From contig CAWIAX010000003.1 of assembly GCA_963834305.1 (NCBI GenBank), forward strand, positions 1,736,001-1,800,000: a stretch of DNA of 64,000 nt. Direction: 5' to 3'. Position numbers and translations under genes: made by a program. A model generated the notes under the pieces. It made no database searches, was not told the origin of the DNA, and saw only the letters and a list, made by a program, of their open reading frames with translations. Numbering within the stretch: the first letter of the stretch is position 1; each line of letters begins with the position of its first letter. Positions 47,994-56,617 of the stretch are shown here, one piece after another. The DNA comes from JACCXG01 sp963834305. Its GTDB lineage: Bacteria; Acidobacteriota; Vicinamibacteria; Vicinamibacterales; 2-12-FULL-66-21.

Positions 47994-50708
47994 CTATCCC
48001 GTGTTCCGCATGCCCGCCGCCACGCCGTTGATGGTGACGAGGAGGGCGCGGCGCAGCTGCAGGGTGTCGGCCGCCTCCTCGACGGCGGCCGTGGCGTCGG
48101 CCACGCTGGCCGGCCGGCTGCGCAGCCGGCGCAGGAGCTCGACTTGCAGCAGGTTGATGGGATCGACGTAGGGGTTGCGGACGTCGATCGAGCGCCGCAG
48201 CACCGGGTTGCCGTCGAGCAGCCGCGCGTGGCCGGTGATCCAGAGCACGGCGTCGGCGGCGCGGTCGAGGCGCGCGCGCAGCGCCCGGCCGAGGTCGTGG
48301 TGCTCGGGCGCCACGAGGTGGCGGTCGTAGTGCTCGGCCACGCCGGCGTCCGCCTTGGCCAGCGCCATCTCCATGAGGTCGACGGTCGATCGGAAAAATG
48401 GCCAGTCGCGATACATCGCCCGGCAGACGGCGCGGTCCTCGTCGCTGAGCTCGTCCCCGAGCATCTCCTCGACGCCGAGCCACGACGCCAGCAGCAGGCG
48501 CGTCTGCGTCCAGGCGAATTGCCAGGGGATGGCGCGCAGCATCTGCAAGCCGCCGTCGGCGGTGCGCCGCGCCGGCCGGCTGCCGATGTGCAGCGCGTCG
48601 AGCTCCCCTTCGGGTGTGGCGCTGCTGAAATAGGGCAGGAAGCGCGGATCGTCGTACACCGTTCGCCGGAAGGCGCCGCGCGCCGCTGTCGCCACCCGCT
48701 CCATCGTCTGCCGCCAGCCGGGATCGACCGGCGACGGGCTGGCGAGTGCCGCCTCGAGGGTCGCGGTGGTGTAGACCTCGAGCGTGCGGACGGCGATGCC
48801 GGGGAGGCCGAACTTCGCCTGGATCATCTCCCCCTGTTCGGTCACGCGCAGCGTGCCGTCCACCGAGCCGGGCGGCTGGGACTGGATCGCCAGGTAGGTC
48901 GGGCCGCCGCCGCGCCCGACGCTGCCGCCGCGGCCGTGGAAGAGCGTGATCGGCACGCCGTGATCGCGGCAGGCGGCGACGATGGTCTCCTGCGCCTTGT
49001 AGAGCTCCCAGGCGGCGGCGACCCGGCCGATTTCCTTGGCCGAGTCGGAGTAGCCGACCATCACTTCCTGCCGTCCCTCGCGGCGCATCACGCGGTCGCG
49101 GTAGGACGGGATCGAGAGCAGCCCGTTCATCACGTCGGCGGCGGCCCGCAGGTCGCGGGCGGTCTCGAACAGCGGGACGACGCGGAGCGGCCGCGCCAGG
49201 CCGGACTCGCGCTGGAGCAGCTCGACGGCCAGGACGTCCGACGGCCGGCCCGCCTGGGTGATCACGTAGGCCCCGAGCGAATCCGGCGGGATGGTCGCCA
49301 GCATCCGGAAGGTGTCGAGCAGGTCGGCGACCTTGGGCGTGGCGGGCAGGCCGGCCAGCGGCAGCCGCCGCTCCTGGCTCAGGACGTTGAGCAGGAAATC
49401 GATGCGCCGCTCCTCGGCCCAGGCGGCGTAGGCGCCGAGCCCCAGATGGCGGGTGATGGCATCGAGCGCCTCGGTGTGGCGCGCCGCTTCCTGCCGGACG
49501 TCGAGGCGGACGAGGGTCAGGCCGAAGGCCGCGATGCGCCGCAGGAGGTCGGCCAGCCGGCCGTCGGCGATTACGTCGTTGCCGGTCTCGCGGAGCGAGC
49601 GGTCGCAGAGCAGGAGGGGCTCGGCGAGGTCGTCGGCGGTCCGGAGCGCCGCCGGGTCGGGGGCGTCGCCCGACTCGGCGCGAAGGTCGCGGTCCACCGC
49701 CCGCCGCGTGGCGTCGAGGCGCTGCTGCAGCGTCCGCAGCACGGCGCGGTAGGGCTCGTGGGCGCCCTCCGCGCGGGCGCGCAGCTCCGGCGTGGCCGGG
49801 CTCATCGACAGCTCGAAGCGGAGGTCTTCGAGATCGCGGGCGTAGAGCGAGAGGGCGGTGGCGCGGGCCATCAGGCAGGCCCGCCGCGTCACGTCGGGGG
49901 TGACCGACGGATTGCCGTCGCGATCGCCGCCGATCCACGAGCCGAACCGGACCGGCGCGGCGTCGATGGGGAGACCCCGTCCGGTCGCCTCGCGCAGCGT
50001 GCGGTCGAGTGAGCGGCAGAACTGCGGCACCGCGTTCCACAGCGTTTCCTCGAACACGGCCATGCCGGAGCGCACCTCTTCGAGCGGTGACGGGCGCTCG
50101 CGCCGGACTTCTTCCGTGTGCCAGGCGCCGGCGATCTCCCGCCGCATCGTCTCGAGCAGCTCGGCGCGCTCGCTGCCGGTCAGGTCGGGCCGGTCCAGCC
50201 CGGCCAGCGCGGCGGCGATGCGGTTGTATTTGTGCTGCAGCGTCCGCCGCATGATCTCGGTCGGGTGTGCCGTCATCACCAGCTCGATGCGGAGGCGGCA
50301 CACGGCGTCGTACAGCGCGTCGGGCGGGATGCCGGCGGCGCGCAGGCGCGGCAGGACCTCCTCGACGGATGCCTGCTGGGGCCGCCCGCGCGGGTCGAGC
50401 TGGAGCGCGCGCCGCCGCCGCATCCGGTGGTGCTGCTCGGCGATGTTGGCGAGGTTGAGGAAGTGGGCGAAGCTGCGGGCGACGGGCAGCGCCGCGTCCA
50501 CCGGCATGGCGCGCAGCTCGGCGGCGAGGGCCTCGAAGTCGCCGCCGCCGCGCCCGGGCCCGGTGCGCCGCCGCTTGGCGAGCGCGCGCACGCGCTCGAC
50601 GCGCTCGAAGTGCGCCGCCCCTTCGTGGCGCTGCAGCGTTTCGCCGAGCAGCTCGCCGAGCAGCCGGACGTCGTCGCGCAGCGGCTTGTGCGGGTCGTCG
50701 GGCGTCAC
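47994..50708 (-). CDS. ppc: Phosphoenolpyruvate carboxylase
   Basis: Adds bicarbonate to PEP to make oxaloacetate, the precursor of the aspartate family made by the thr operon. The 904-residue protein contains the two catalytic signatures: VMTAHPTEIMRR near residue 145, and VMVGYSDSAKEIGR with LFHGRGGSVGRGGGPTY around 545-600. The C terminus ends MRNTG, matching the invariant tetrapeptide of the family. GTG start at 50708. This 2.7-kb gene has no frameshift, in contrast to several neighbours. It is divergent from the TIGR00300 gene. Confidence 0.96.
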   Translation of the reverse strand: MTPDDPHKPLRDDVRLLGELLGETLQRHEGAAHFERVERVRALAKRRRTGPGRGGGDFEALAAELRAMPVDAALPVARSFAHFLNLANIAEQHHRMRRRRALQLDPRGRPQQASVEEVLPRLRAAGIPPDALYDAVCRLRIELVMTAHPTEIMRRTLQHKYNRIAAALAGLDRPDLTGSERAELLETMRREIAGAWHTEEVRRERPSPLEEVRSGMAVFEETLWNAVPQFCRSLDRTLREATGRGLPIDAAPVRFGSWIGGDRDGNPSVTPDVTRRACLMARATALSLYARDLEDLRFELSMSPATPELRARAEGAHEPYRAVLRTLQQRLDATRRAVDRDLRAESGDAPDPAALRTADDLAEPLLLCDRSLRETGNDVIADGRLADLLRRIAAFGLTLVRLDVRQEAARHTEALDAITRHLGLGAYAAWAEERRIDFLLNVLSQERRLPLAGLPATPKVADLLDTFRMLATIPPDSLGAYVITQAGRPSDVLAVELLQRESGLARPLRVVPLFETARDLRAAADVMNGLLSIPSYRDRVMRREGRQEVMVGYSDSAKEIGRVAAAWELYKAQETIVAACRDHGVPITLFHGRGGSVGRGGGPTYLAIQSQPPGSVDGTLRVTEQGEMIQAKFGLPGIAVRTLEVYTTATLEAALASPSPVDPGWRQTMERVATAARGAFRRTVYDDPRFLPYFSSATPEGELDALHIGSRPARRTADGGLQMLRAIPWQFAWTQTRLLLASWLGVEEMLGDELSDEDRAVCRAMYRDWPFFRSTVDLMEMALAKADAGVAEHYDRHLVAPEHHDLGRALRARLDRAADAVLWITGHARLLDGNPVLRRSIDVRNPYVDPINLLQVELLRRLRSRPASVADATAAVEEAADTLQLRRALLVTINGVAAGMRNTG

Positions 50709-50722
50709 GGGCGGGCCGGCAT

Positions 50723-50750
50723 TGCCAAAATGTGTGGAACTGCCAAAATG
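50723..50750. repeat. Direct repeat TGCCAAAATG in the ppc / TIGR00300 promoter gap
   Basis: Two exact copies of TGCCAAAATG at 50723-50732 and 50741-50750, 18 bases apart start to start, in the 71-base gap between divergent genes. They lie just before the ppc GTG on one side and before ATTATG at 50774-50779 on the other. A regulator site is likely but unidentified. Confidence 0.5.
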
Positions 50751-50779
50751 AGGGCCACCACCAGTTACCCTAACCCATT

Positions 50780-52000
50780 ATGCAGGACGCTCACGCCCAC
50801 GTAGCCGTCGTCGGTGCCGAAGGGCACCTGATCGACTCGAACATCCTCAACACCATCTTCGACAAGGTGATCGAGCGCGGCGGCGCGTTCGAGGTGCTCG
50901 ACTTCGCCATCGGCCGGACGAACGAGGATTTCTCGCGGATTTCGCTGCGGGTCTCGGCGGCGACCGAACCCGGCCTGCAGCGGCTGGTCGAGGACCTGAT
51001 GCAGCTCGGCTGCAACCCGGTGCAGCAGCGCGATGCCCTGGTCCGCGTGGCGGACCGCGACGGCTGCGTGCCGGACGACTTCTATTCGACCACCAACATG
51101 CGGACGCACGTGCGGATCGACGGCCATTGGATCGCGGTGGAGCAGCAGCGCATGGATGCGGTGATCGCGCTCGACGGCGGGCGGGCCGCCTGCCGCAAGC
51201 TGCGCGACGTGCGGACCGGCGACCGTGTGGTGTGCGGGCTCGAGGGCATCCGCGTCACGCCGGAGTTCCGCGAGCGCGACCGCGGGGATTTCGCGTTCAT
51301 GTCGAACGAGATCTCATCGGAGCGGCGGGTCGAGGCGAGCGTCGGGCGCATCGCCGCGCTGATGCAGGAGACGCGGGCGCAGGGGCGCCAGGTGGTCTTC
51401 GTGGCCGGCCCGGTCGTTGTCCATACCGGCGGCGCCGCCTACTTCACCGAGCTCATCCGCCGCGGCTGGGTCGACGTGGTGCTGGCGGGCAACGCCCTTG
51501 CGGTTCACGACGCGGAGCTCGCCATGTTCGGCACCTCCTTAGGCGTCGATCTCGAGGCCGGCACGCCGGTGCAGGGCGGACATCGTCATCACATGCGGGC
51601 GATCAACGCGATCAACCGCGCCGGCGGGATCGGGCCGGCGGTCGAGTCCGGAGTGCTCGCCACCGGGGTGATGGTGGAGTGCGTGCGCGCCGGGGTGCCG
51701 GTGGTCCTGGCGGGCAGCATCCGGGACGACGGCCCGATCGTGGATACCCTCACCGACATGGTCGAGGCGCAGAACCGCTACACCGAGGTGCTGCAGGCGG
51801 CCGGCCTGGTCATCGTGCTCTCGACCATGCTGCACGGGATCGGCGTCGGCAACATGCTGCCGGCGTGGACGCCGGTGGTGTGCGTCGACATCAACCCTGC
51901 CGTGGTGACCAAGCTGGCGGATCGCGGCTCGTCGCAGACCATCGGCCTGGTCACCGATGTCGGGCTGTTCCTGCACCAGCTGGCGAAGCGGCTGCCGTAG
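50780..52000 (+). CDS. TIGR00300 family protein (LOR/SDH-type, likely ornithine cyclodeaminase)
   Basis: A 406-residue enzyme of the TIGR00300 / LOR-SDH conserved domain family. N-terminal part: GHLIDSNILNTIFDKVIERGGAFEVLDFAIGRTNEDFS; NAD-binding and catalytic part: VVVHTGGAAYFTELIRRGWVDVVLAGNALAVHDAE and GGHRHHMRAINAINRAGGI. Archaeal members and the C-terminal domain of cyanobacterial AgrE convert ornithine to proline and ammonia, so this is the best guess here. The ATG at 50780 lies immediately after a possible -10 (ATTATG), suggesting a leaderless or very short leader unless the promoter is further up. Confidence 0.8.
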   Translation: MQDAHAHVAVVGAEGHLIDSNILNTIFDKVIERGGAFEVLDFAIGRTNEDFSRISLRVSAATEPGLQRLVEDLMQLGCNPVQQRDALVRVADRDGCVPDDFYSTTNMRTHVRIDGHWIAVEQQRMDAVIALDGGRAACRKLRDVRTGDRVVCGLEGIRVTPEFRERDRGDFAFMSNEISSERRVEASVGRIAALMQETRAQGRQVVFVAGPVVVHTGGAAYFTELIRRGWVDVVLAGNALAVHDAELAMFGTSLGVDLEAGTPVQGGHRHHMRAINAINRAGGIGPAVESGVLATGVMVECVRAGVPVVLAGSIRDDGPIVDTLTDMVEAQNRYTEVLQAAGLVIVLSTMLHGIGVGNMLPAWTPVVCVDINPAVVTKLADRGSSQTIGLVTDVGLFLHQLAKRLP

Positions 52001-52021
52001 CGCCCGGCGATTTTCCTAGAC

Positions 52022-52042
52022 ACCATAGCCTATCGGGATGGT
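52022..52042. promoter_or_regulatory. Inverted repeat upstream of the Rrf2 gene
   Basis: ACCAT at 52022-52026 and ATGGT at 52038-52042, 11 bases apart, lie just before the Rrf2 start at 52057. The adjoining GGTAGGGTAATGG closely resembles the reverse complement of sequence at 50755-50769 (GGTTAGGGTAACTGG) before the TIGR00300 gene. Autoregulation by the Rrf2 protein is the simplest idea. Confidence 0.45.
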
Positions 52043-52056
52043 AGGGTAATGGCCAG

Positions 52057-52533
52057 GTGCTGTCGCGACGATCGAAGTACGGGTTGAAGGCGATCCTGAT
52101 GCTCGCCCGCGAGGCGGGCGCCGGGCCCGTGCTCGTCTCGGCGCTGGCCGACCGCGATGCCCTCCCGAAGAAGTTCCTCGAGGCCATCCTGCTCGATCTC
52201 AAGCGCCACGGGCTGGTGCACAGCAAGAAGGGCAAGGGCGGCGGCTACTTCCTCGGCCGCGCGGCGGATCGGATCACCGCCGGCGATGTCATCCGCGCGC
52301 TGGAGGGGCCGCTGGCGCTGGTGCCGTGCGTCAGCCAGACCGCCTACACCAGGTGCGTCGAGTGCGTGGACGAGGAGACCTGTGCCGTCCGGCTGGTCAT
52401 GCAGGAAGTCCGCGACTCCACCGCGCGCATCCTCGACAACACCACGCTGCACGACATCAACGTGCGGCAGACGCGGACCCGGAAACGACTGGACGCGGGG
52501 AGCCGCCGCGCCGCCGCGCCAAGACGCCCATGA
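52057..52533 (+). CDS. Rrf2-family regulator with four-cysteine cluster
   Basis: A 158-residue winged-helix regulator: LSRRSKYGLKAILMLAREAG, then FLEAILLDLKRHGLVHSKKGKGGGYFLGR as in IscR and CymR. Cys at about 91, 100, 103 and 109 could bind an iron-sulfur cluster or sense thiol state. It is the first gene of a run that continues without a break into a porin and a sulfate transporter; its stop overlaps the porin ATG. By analogy with CymR it probably represses sulfate uptake when cysteine is plentiful. The last 25 residues are a basic Arg/Ala-rich tail. GTG start at 52057. Confidence 0.87.
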   Translation: MLSRRSKYGLKAILMLAREAGAGPVLVSALADRDALPKKFLEAILLDLKRHGLVHSKKGKGGGYFLGRAADRITAGDVIRALEGPLALVPCVSQTAYTRCVECVDEETCAVRLVMQEVRDSTARILDNTTLHDINVRQTRTRKRLDAGSRRAAAPRRP

Positions 52534-53819
52534 TGCAGAAGCCACTCGCGATACTCATCGCCTGCGCCGTCCTCGCGCTCGGGCTGAGCGGCCGCGCCCT
52601 GCACGCGCAGGCGCCGGCGCCGCCGGAGCCGCAGGCCGAGGAGCCGCGCCAGCCTGCGCCGCCGGCCGTGACCGCCGGCTGGCGCGACGGCTTCTTCATC
52701 CAGAGCGACGACGGCGTCTTCCGCCTGCAGATCGGCATGCTCGTCCATGCCGACGGGCGGTTCGTCGCGGGCGACGACCGCGACGCCGTGACCGACACGT
52801 TCCTGGTGCGGCGGGCGCGCCCCTACCTCCGCGGGCGTTTCGCGCAGCGCTTCGAGTTCTTCCTCGCGCCCGAGTTCGCCGGCGGCAACCTGGTGCTGCA
52901 GGACGCCTACATCGACACGGTGCTGTCGCCGCTGTTCCGCATCCGCGCCGGAAAGGCGAAGACGCCGTTCGGGCTCGAACGGGCGCACGCGGCCTCGAAC
53001 TTCCTGTTCCTCGAGCGGGCGCTGCCGAGCTCGCTGGCGCCCAACCGCGACGTTGGCATCCAGGTCCTCGGCGACCGCACCAACGGCACCTTCAGCTACA
53101 TGGCCGGCGTGCTCAACGGCGCCCCCGACGGCGCCAGCACCGACGTCGATACGAGCGACAGCAAGGATGTCGCCGGCCGTGTCGTGGTCAGGCCGTTCGC
53201 GGCGCGCACCGCCAGCCCGCTGCGCGGGCTCGGCGTCGGGTTCGGCGTCTCGGCCGGCCGGCAGAGCGGCGCGGCGGCGCTGCCCTACCTCCGCACCGCG
53301 TCCGTCCAGCAACCCTACTTCTCCTATAACGGCGCGACCGCCGACGGCGTGCGCACCCGCTATTCGCCCCAGCTGCTCTACTACTACAAGTCCTTTGGCG
53401 GCTTCGCCGAATACGTCCACAGCGCGCTCCCGGTCCGGAAGGGGAACGCGCGGGCGGACGTGGCGCACGAGGCGTGGCAGGTGGCGGCCTCGCTCGTGCT
53501 GACCGGCGAGGCGGCCACCGACGCGGGCGCCGGCGTCCGGCCGAAGGCGAACTTCGACTTCGGCGGCGGCCATCCCGGCGCCCTGCAGCTGGCCGCGCGC
53601 TACCACGCGCTCGACATCGACGACCGCGCCTTTGCGCTGGATCTCGCCGCGACGGGCGCGAGCCGCGGCGCCGCCGCCTGGACGGTCGGCCTGAACTGGT
53701 TCCTCACGCCCAACCTCAAGTACGTCGTGAACTTCGAGCGCACGGTCTTCGACGGCGAGGCGGACGGGGCGCGTCCCGCGGAGAACGCCGTGCTGTTCCG
53801 CGCGCAGGTGAACTTCTGA
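52530..53819 (+). CDS. Outer-membrane porin of the OprO/OprP type
   Basis: A 429-residue exported beta-barrel protein. Signal MQKPLAILIACAVLALGLSGRALHAQ is followed by a Pro-rich linker, then FRLQIGMLVHADGRFVAGD and VRRARPYLRGRFAQRFEFFLAPEF, the pattern of phosphate-selective porins O/P. It ends with a strand whose final residue is Phe (FRAQVNF), as outer-membrane barrels do. Co-translated with the Rrf2 gene and 16 bases before the sulfate-binding protein, so here it most likely admits sulfate rather than phosphate. Substrate choice is inference. Confidence 0.85.
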   Translation: MMQKPLAILIACAVLALGLSGRALHAQAPAPPEPQAEEPRQPAPPAVTAGWRDGFFIQSDDGVFRLQIGMLVHADGRFVAGDDRDAVTDTFLVRRARPYLRGRFAQRFEFFLAPEFAGGNLVLQDAYIDTVLSPLFRIRAGKAKTPFGLERAHAASNFLFLERALPSSLAPNRDVGIQVLGDRTNGTFSYMAGVLNGAPDGASTDVDTSDSKDVAGRVVVRPFAARTASPLRGLGVGFGVSAGRQSGAAALPYLRTASVQQPYFSYNGATADGVRTRYSPQLLYYYKSFGGFAEYVHSALPVRKGNARADVAHEAWQVAASLVLTGEAATDAGAGVRPKANFDFGGGHPGALQLAARYHALDIDDRAFALDLAATGASRGAAAWTVGLNWFLTPNLKYVVNFERTVFDGEADGARPAENAVLFRAQVNF

Positions 53820-53835
53820 CGCCCGCGGCAGGGGC

Positions 53836-54858
53836 ATGGCCAATGGTGCAGCAGCCATGACTTCGCTCCGCCGTCTGGCCGCGCTGGCGCTCGGCGCGCT
53901 GCTGGCGGCGCCGCTCAGCGCCCAGACGCTGCTCAACGTCTCGTACGATCCCACCCGCGAGCTCTACGCGGAGGTGAACGCCGCCTTCACCGCGCAGTGG
54001 CAGCGCCGGACCGGCCAGCAGATCCGGATCCGGCAGTCGCACGGCGGCGCCGGCGCCCAGGCGCGCGCCGTCATCGACGGGCTCGACGCGCACGTCGTCA
54101 CCCTGGCGCTGGCGTTCGACATCGACGCGATCCAGCGGTCCGGGCTGATCGACACCCCCGCCTGGCAGAAGCGGCTGCCCCACAACAGCGCGCCCTACAC
54201 CTCCACGATCGTCTTCCTCGTGCGGAAGGGGAATCCGAAGGGCATCCGCGACTGGGGCGACCTCGTGCAGCCCGGAATCGGCGTCATCACCGCGAACCCG
54301 AAGACGTCGGGGGGCGCCCGCTGGAACTACCTCGCCGCGTGGGAATACGCCAGGCGCCTGCCCGGCGGCAACGACCAGACGGCGGCGGACTTCGTGGCGC
54401 GCCTCTATCGCAACGTGCCGGTGCTCGACTCCGGCGCCCGCGGCTCCACGACCACGTTCGTGCACCGCGGCATCGGCGACGTGCTGCTCTCGTGGGAGAA
54501 CGAGGCCTTCCTGGCGATCCGCGAATCCAAAGGGCAGGTCGAGATCGTGATGCCGCCGGCCAGCATCCTGGCCGAGCCGCCGGTCGCCATCGTGGACAAG
54601 GTGGTGGACAAGCGCGGCACCCGCGCGGTCGCCGAGGCGTACCTGCAGTTCCTCTATACGCCGGAGGGACAGGAGATTGCCGCCCGGCACCACTACCGGC
54701 CGCGCGACCCGAAGGTGGCCGCGAAACACGCGGCGACGTTCGCGCCGGTGCGCCTCTTCACCATCGACGAGGCGTTCGGCGGCTGGCAGGCGGCGCAGCA
54801 GGCGCACTTCGCCCGCGGCGGCAGTTTCGAGCGCATCTACCGGCCGGGGCGGAGGTAG
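53836..54858 (+). CDS. sbp: Sulfate ABC transporter substrate-binding protein
   Basis: Periplasmic sulfate/thiosulfate-binding protein, 340 residues. After a signal sequence (RRLAALALGALLAAPLSAQ) it shows the family blocks LLNVSYDPTRELYAEVNAAF, QSHGGAGAQARAVIDGL, ITANPKTSGGARWNYLAAW and VLLSWENEAFLA. The loops SYDPTREL and SHGGAG line the sulfate pocket in this family. ATG at 53836 or 53857 are both possible; a GGGG run lies close to the first. It is followed directly by cysT, cysW and cysA. Confidence 0.93.
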   Translation: MANGAAAMTSLRRLAALALGALLAAPLSAQTLLNVSYDPTRELYAEVNAAFTAQWQRRTGQQIRIRQSHGGAGAQARAVIDGLDAHVVTLALAFDIDAIQRSGLIDTPAWQKRLPHNSAPYTSTIVFLVRKGNPKGIRDWGDLVQPGIGVITANPKTSGGARWNYLAAWEYARRLPGGNDQTAADFVARLYRNVPVLDSGARGSTTTFVHRGIGDVLLSWENEAFLAIRESKGQVEIVMPPASILAEPPVAIVDKVVDKRGTRAVAEAYLQFLYTPEGQEIAARHHYRPRDPKVAAKHAATFAPVRLFTIDEAFGGWQAAQQAHFARGGSFERIYRPGRR

Positions 54859-54859
54859 C

Positions 54860-55702
54860 GTGGCGCCCGTGACCACCGCCGCCACCCGCCGTACCGTGCT
54901 GCCCGGCTTCCGGCTGACGATGGGCTTCACGCTCTTCTATCTCGGCCTCATCGTGCTGGTGCCGCTGCTGACGCTGCCGATCCGCAGCGCCACGATGACG
55001 TGGGAGGCGTTCTGGCAGGTGATCTCCGATCCCCGCGTGGTCGCCTCGTACCGCCTGAGCATCGGCGCGTCGCTCGTCGCGGCGAGCGTCAACGCCGTGT
55101 TCGGCCTGATCGTGGCCTGGGTGCTCGTGCGCTACTCGTTTCCCGGCCGCCGGCTGGTGGACTCGCTGGTCGACCTGCCGTTCGCCCTGCCCACCGCGGT
55201 GGCTGGCATCACGCTCACGGCCATCTACGCGCCGAACGGCTGGATCGGGCGCTGGCTGGTGCCCTACGGCATCAGCGTGGCCTTCACCCGCGCCGGGGTC
55301 ACGCTGGCGCTCATCTTCATCGGCCTGCCGTTCGTCGTCCGCACGCTGCAGCCGGTGATCGAGTCGCTCGACGTCGAGATCGAGGAGGCCGCCGCGAGCC
55401 TGGGCGCCACGCGTCTGAGCGTCCTGACCCGCGTCATCCTGCCCTACCTCTACCCGGCCTGGCTCACCGGGTTCGCGCTGTCGTTCGCCCGCGCCGTCGG
55501 GGAGTACGGCTCGGTGGTCTTCATCTCGGGCAACATGCCGATGGAGACCGAGATCGCGCCACTCCTCATCATCACCCAGCTCGAGCAGTTCGATTACGCC
55601 GGCGCCACCGCCATCGCGCTGGTCATGCTGCTGTTCTCTTTCACGCTGCTGCTCGCCATCAACGCCCTGCAGGGCTGGACGACGCGGCGGCTGTCGCACT
55701 GA
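54860..55702 (+). CDS. cysT: Sulfate ABC transporter permease CysT
   Basis: Inner-membrane permease, 280 residues with about six spans beginning GFTLFYLGLIVLVPLLTLP. The coupling loop EEAAASLGATRLSVLTRVILPYL is the EAA motif that docks on the ATPase, and DLPFALPTAVAGITLTAIY is characteristic of CysT/CysU. GGAGGT lies before the GTG at 54860, only one base after the sbp stop. Confidence 0.94.
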   Translation: MAPVTTAATRRTVLPGFRLTMGFTLFYLGLIVLVPLLTLPIRSATMTWEAFWQVISDPRVVASYRLSIGASLVAASVNAVFGLIVAWVLVRYSFPGRRLVDSLVDLPFALPTAVAGITLTAIYAPNGWIGRWLVPYGISVAFTRAGVTLALIFIGLPFVVRTLQPVIESLDVEIEEAAASLGATRLSVLTRVILPYLYPAWLTGFALSFARAVGEYGSVVFISGNMPMETEIAPLLIITQLEQFDYAGATAIALVMLLFSFTLLLAINALQGWTTRRLSH

Positions 55703-55714
55703 CGGAACGCTGCC

Positions 55715-56617
55715 ATGGCCGGACACCTGCCCGCCCGCACCGGATCCCACGGCCATCAGCGGCCGCGGCACCTCAGCGAGCCCCCGTTCGTCCGCTGGAC
55801 CCTGACCGCGGTCGCCCTGCTGTTCCTCGCGCTCTTCCTCGTCCTGCCGCTCGTGACCGTCTTCATCGAGGCGTTTGCCGACGGCTCGGCGGCCTACCTG
55901 GCGGCCATCCGCGAGCCCGAGGCGATGGCCGCGCTGCGCCTGACGCTGCTCGCCACCGCCATCGCGGTGCCCGCCAACCTCGTCTTCGGCGTCTGCGCCG
56001 GCTGGGCGATCGCCAAGTTCGACTTCCGCGGCAAGAATCTGCTCATCACCCTCATCGACCTGCCGTTCGCGGTGTCGCCGGTGATTGCCGGGATGGTGTT
56101 CGTGCTGCTCTTCGGGCGCCAGGGGTTCTTCGGGCCGTGGCTGTTCGACCACGACCTGCGGATTGTCTTTGCCGTGCCCGGCATCGTCCTGGCCACGGTC
56201 TTCGTCTCGTTTCCCTTCATTGCCCGCGAGATCATCCCGGTGATGGAAGCGTCCGGCACCCAGGAGGAGGAAGCGGCGCGGGTGCTGGGCGCCGGCGGCC
56301 TGCAGACGTTCTTCCGGGTCACGCTGCCCAACATCCGCTGGGGGCTGCTCTACGGCGTCATCCTCTGCAGCGCGCGCGCGATGGGGGAGTTCGGCGCGGT
56401 GTCGGTCGTGTCCGGCAAGATCCGCGGGGCCACGAATACGCTGCCGCTGCACGTTGAAATTCTCTACAACGAGTACGCGTTCCAGGCGGCCTTTGCGGTG
56501 GCCTCGCTGCTGGCGTTCCTGGCCCTCGTCACGCTGGTCGTCAAGAGCGTGGTCGAGCGGCGCCTCGCCCCGGCGGCCGCCGGCGGACGCGACGTTCCCG
56601 CGGGAGCCGCCCGATGA
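55715..56617 (+). CDS. cysW: Sulfate ABC transporter permease CysW
   Basis: Second permease of the sulfate importer, 300 residues. Hydrophobic spans start at WTLTAVALLFLALFLVLPLVTVFIEAF; DLPFAVSPVIAGMVFVLLFG and the EAA loop EEEAARVLGAGGLQTFFRVTLPNI identify CysW. NEYAFQAAFAVASLLAFLALVTL forms the last span. Twelve bases after cysT; the stop overlaps the cysA ATG. Confidence 0.94.
   Translation: MAGHLPARTGSHGHQRPRHLSEPPFVRWTLTAVALLFLALFLVLPLVTVFIEAFADGSAAYLAAIREPEAMAALRLTLLATAIAVPANLVFGVCAGWAIAKFDFRGKNLLITLIDLPFAVSPVIAGMVFVLLFGRQGFFGPWLFDHDLRIVFAVPGIVLATVFVSFPFIAREIIPVMEASGTQEEEAARVLGAGGLQTFFRVTLPNIRWGLLYGVILCSARAMGEFGAVSVVSGKIRGATNTLPLHVEILYNEYAFQAAFAVASLLAFLALVTLVVKSVVERRLAPAAAGGRDVPAGAAR

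Noticed and set aside
47803..50301. Long open frame of over 800 codons overlapping ppc in another frame
   Set aside because: It lacks any recognisable motif, is Arg/Ala/Pro-rich as expected for a GC-rich shadow, and lies over an intact ppc. Only its last 26 codons, downstream of ppc, are kept as the Cys-rich leader peptide.
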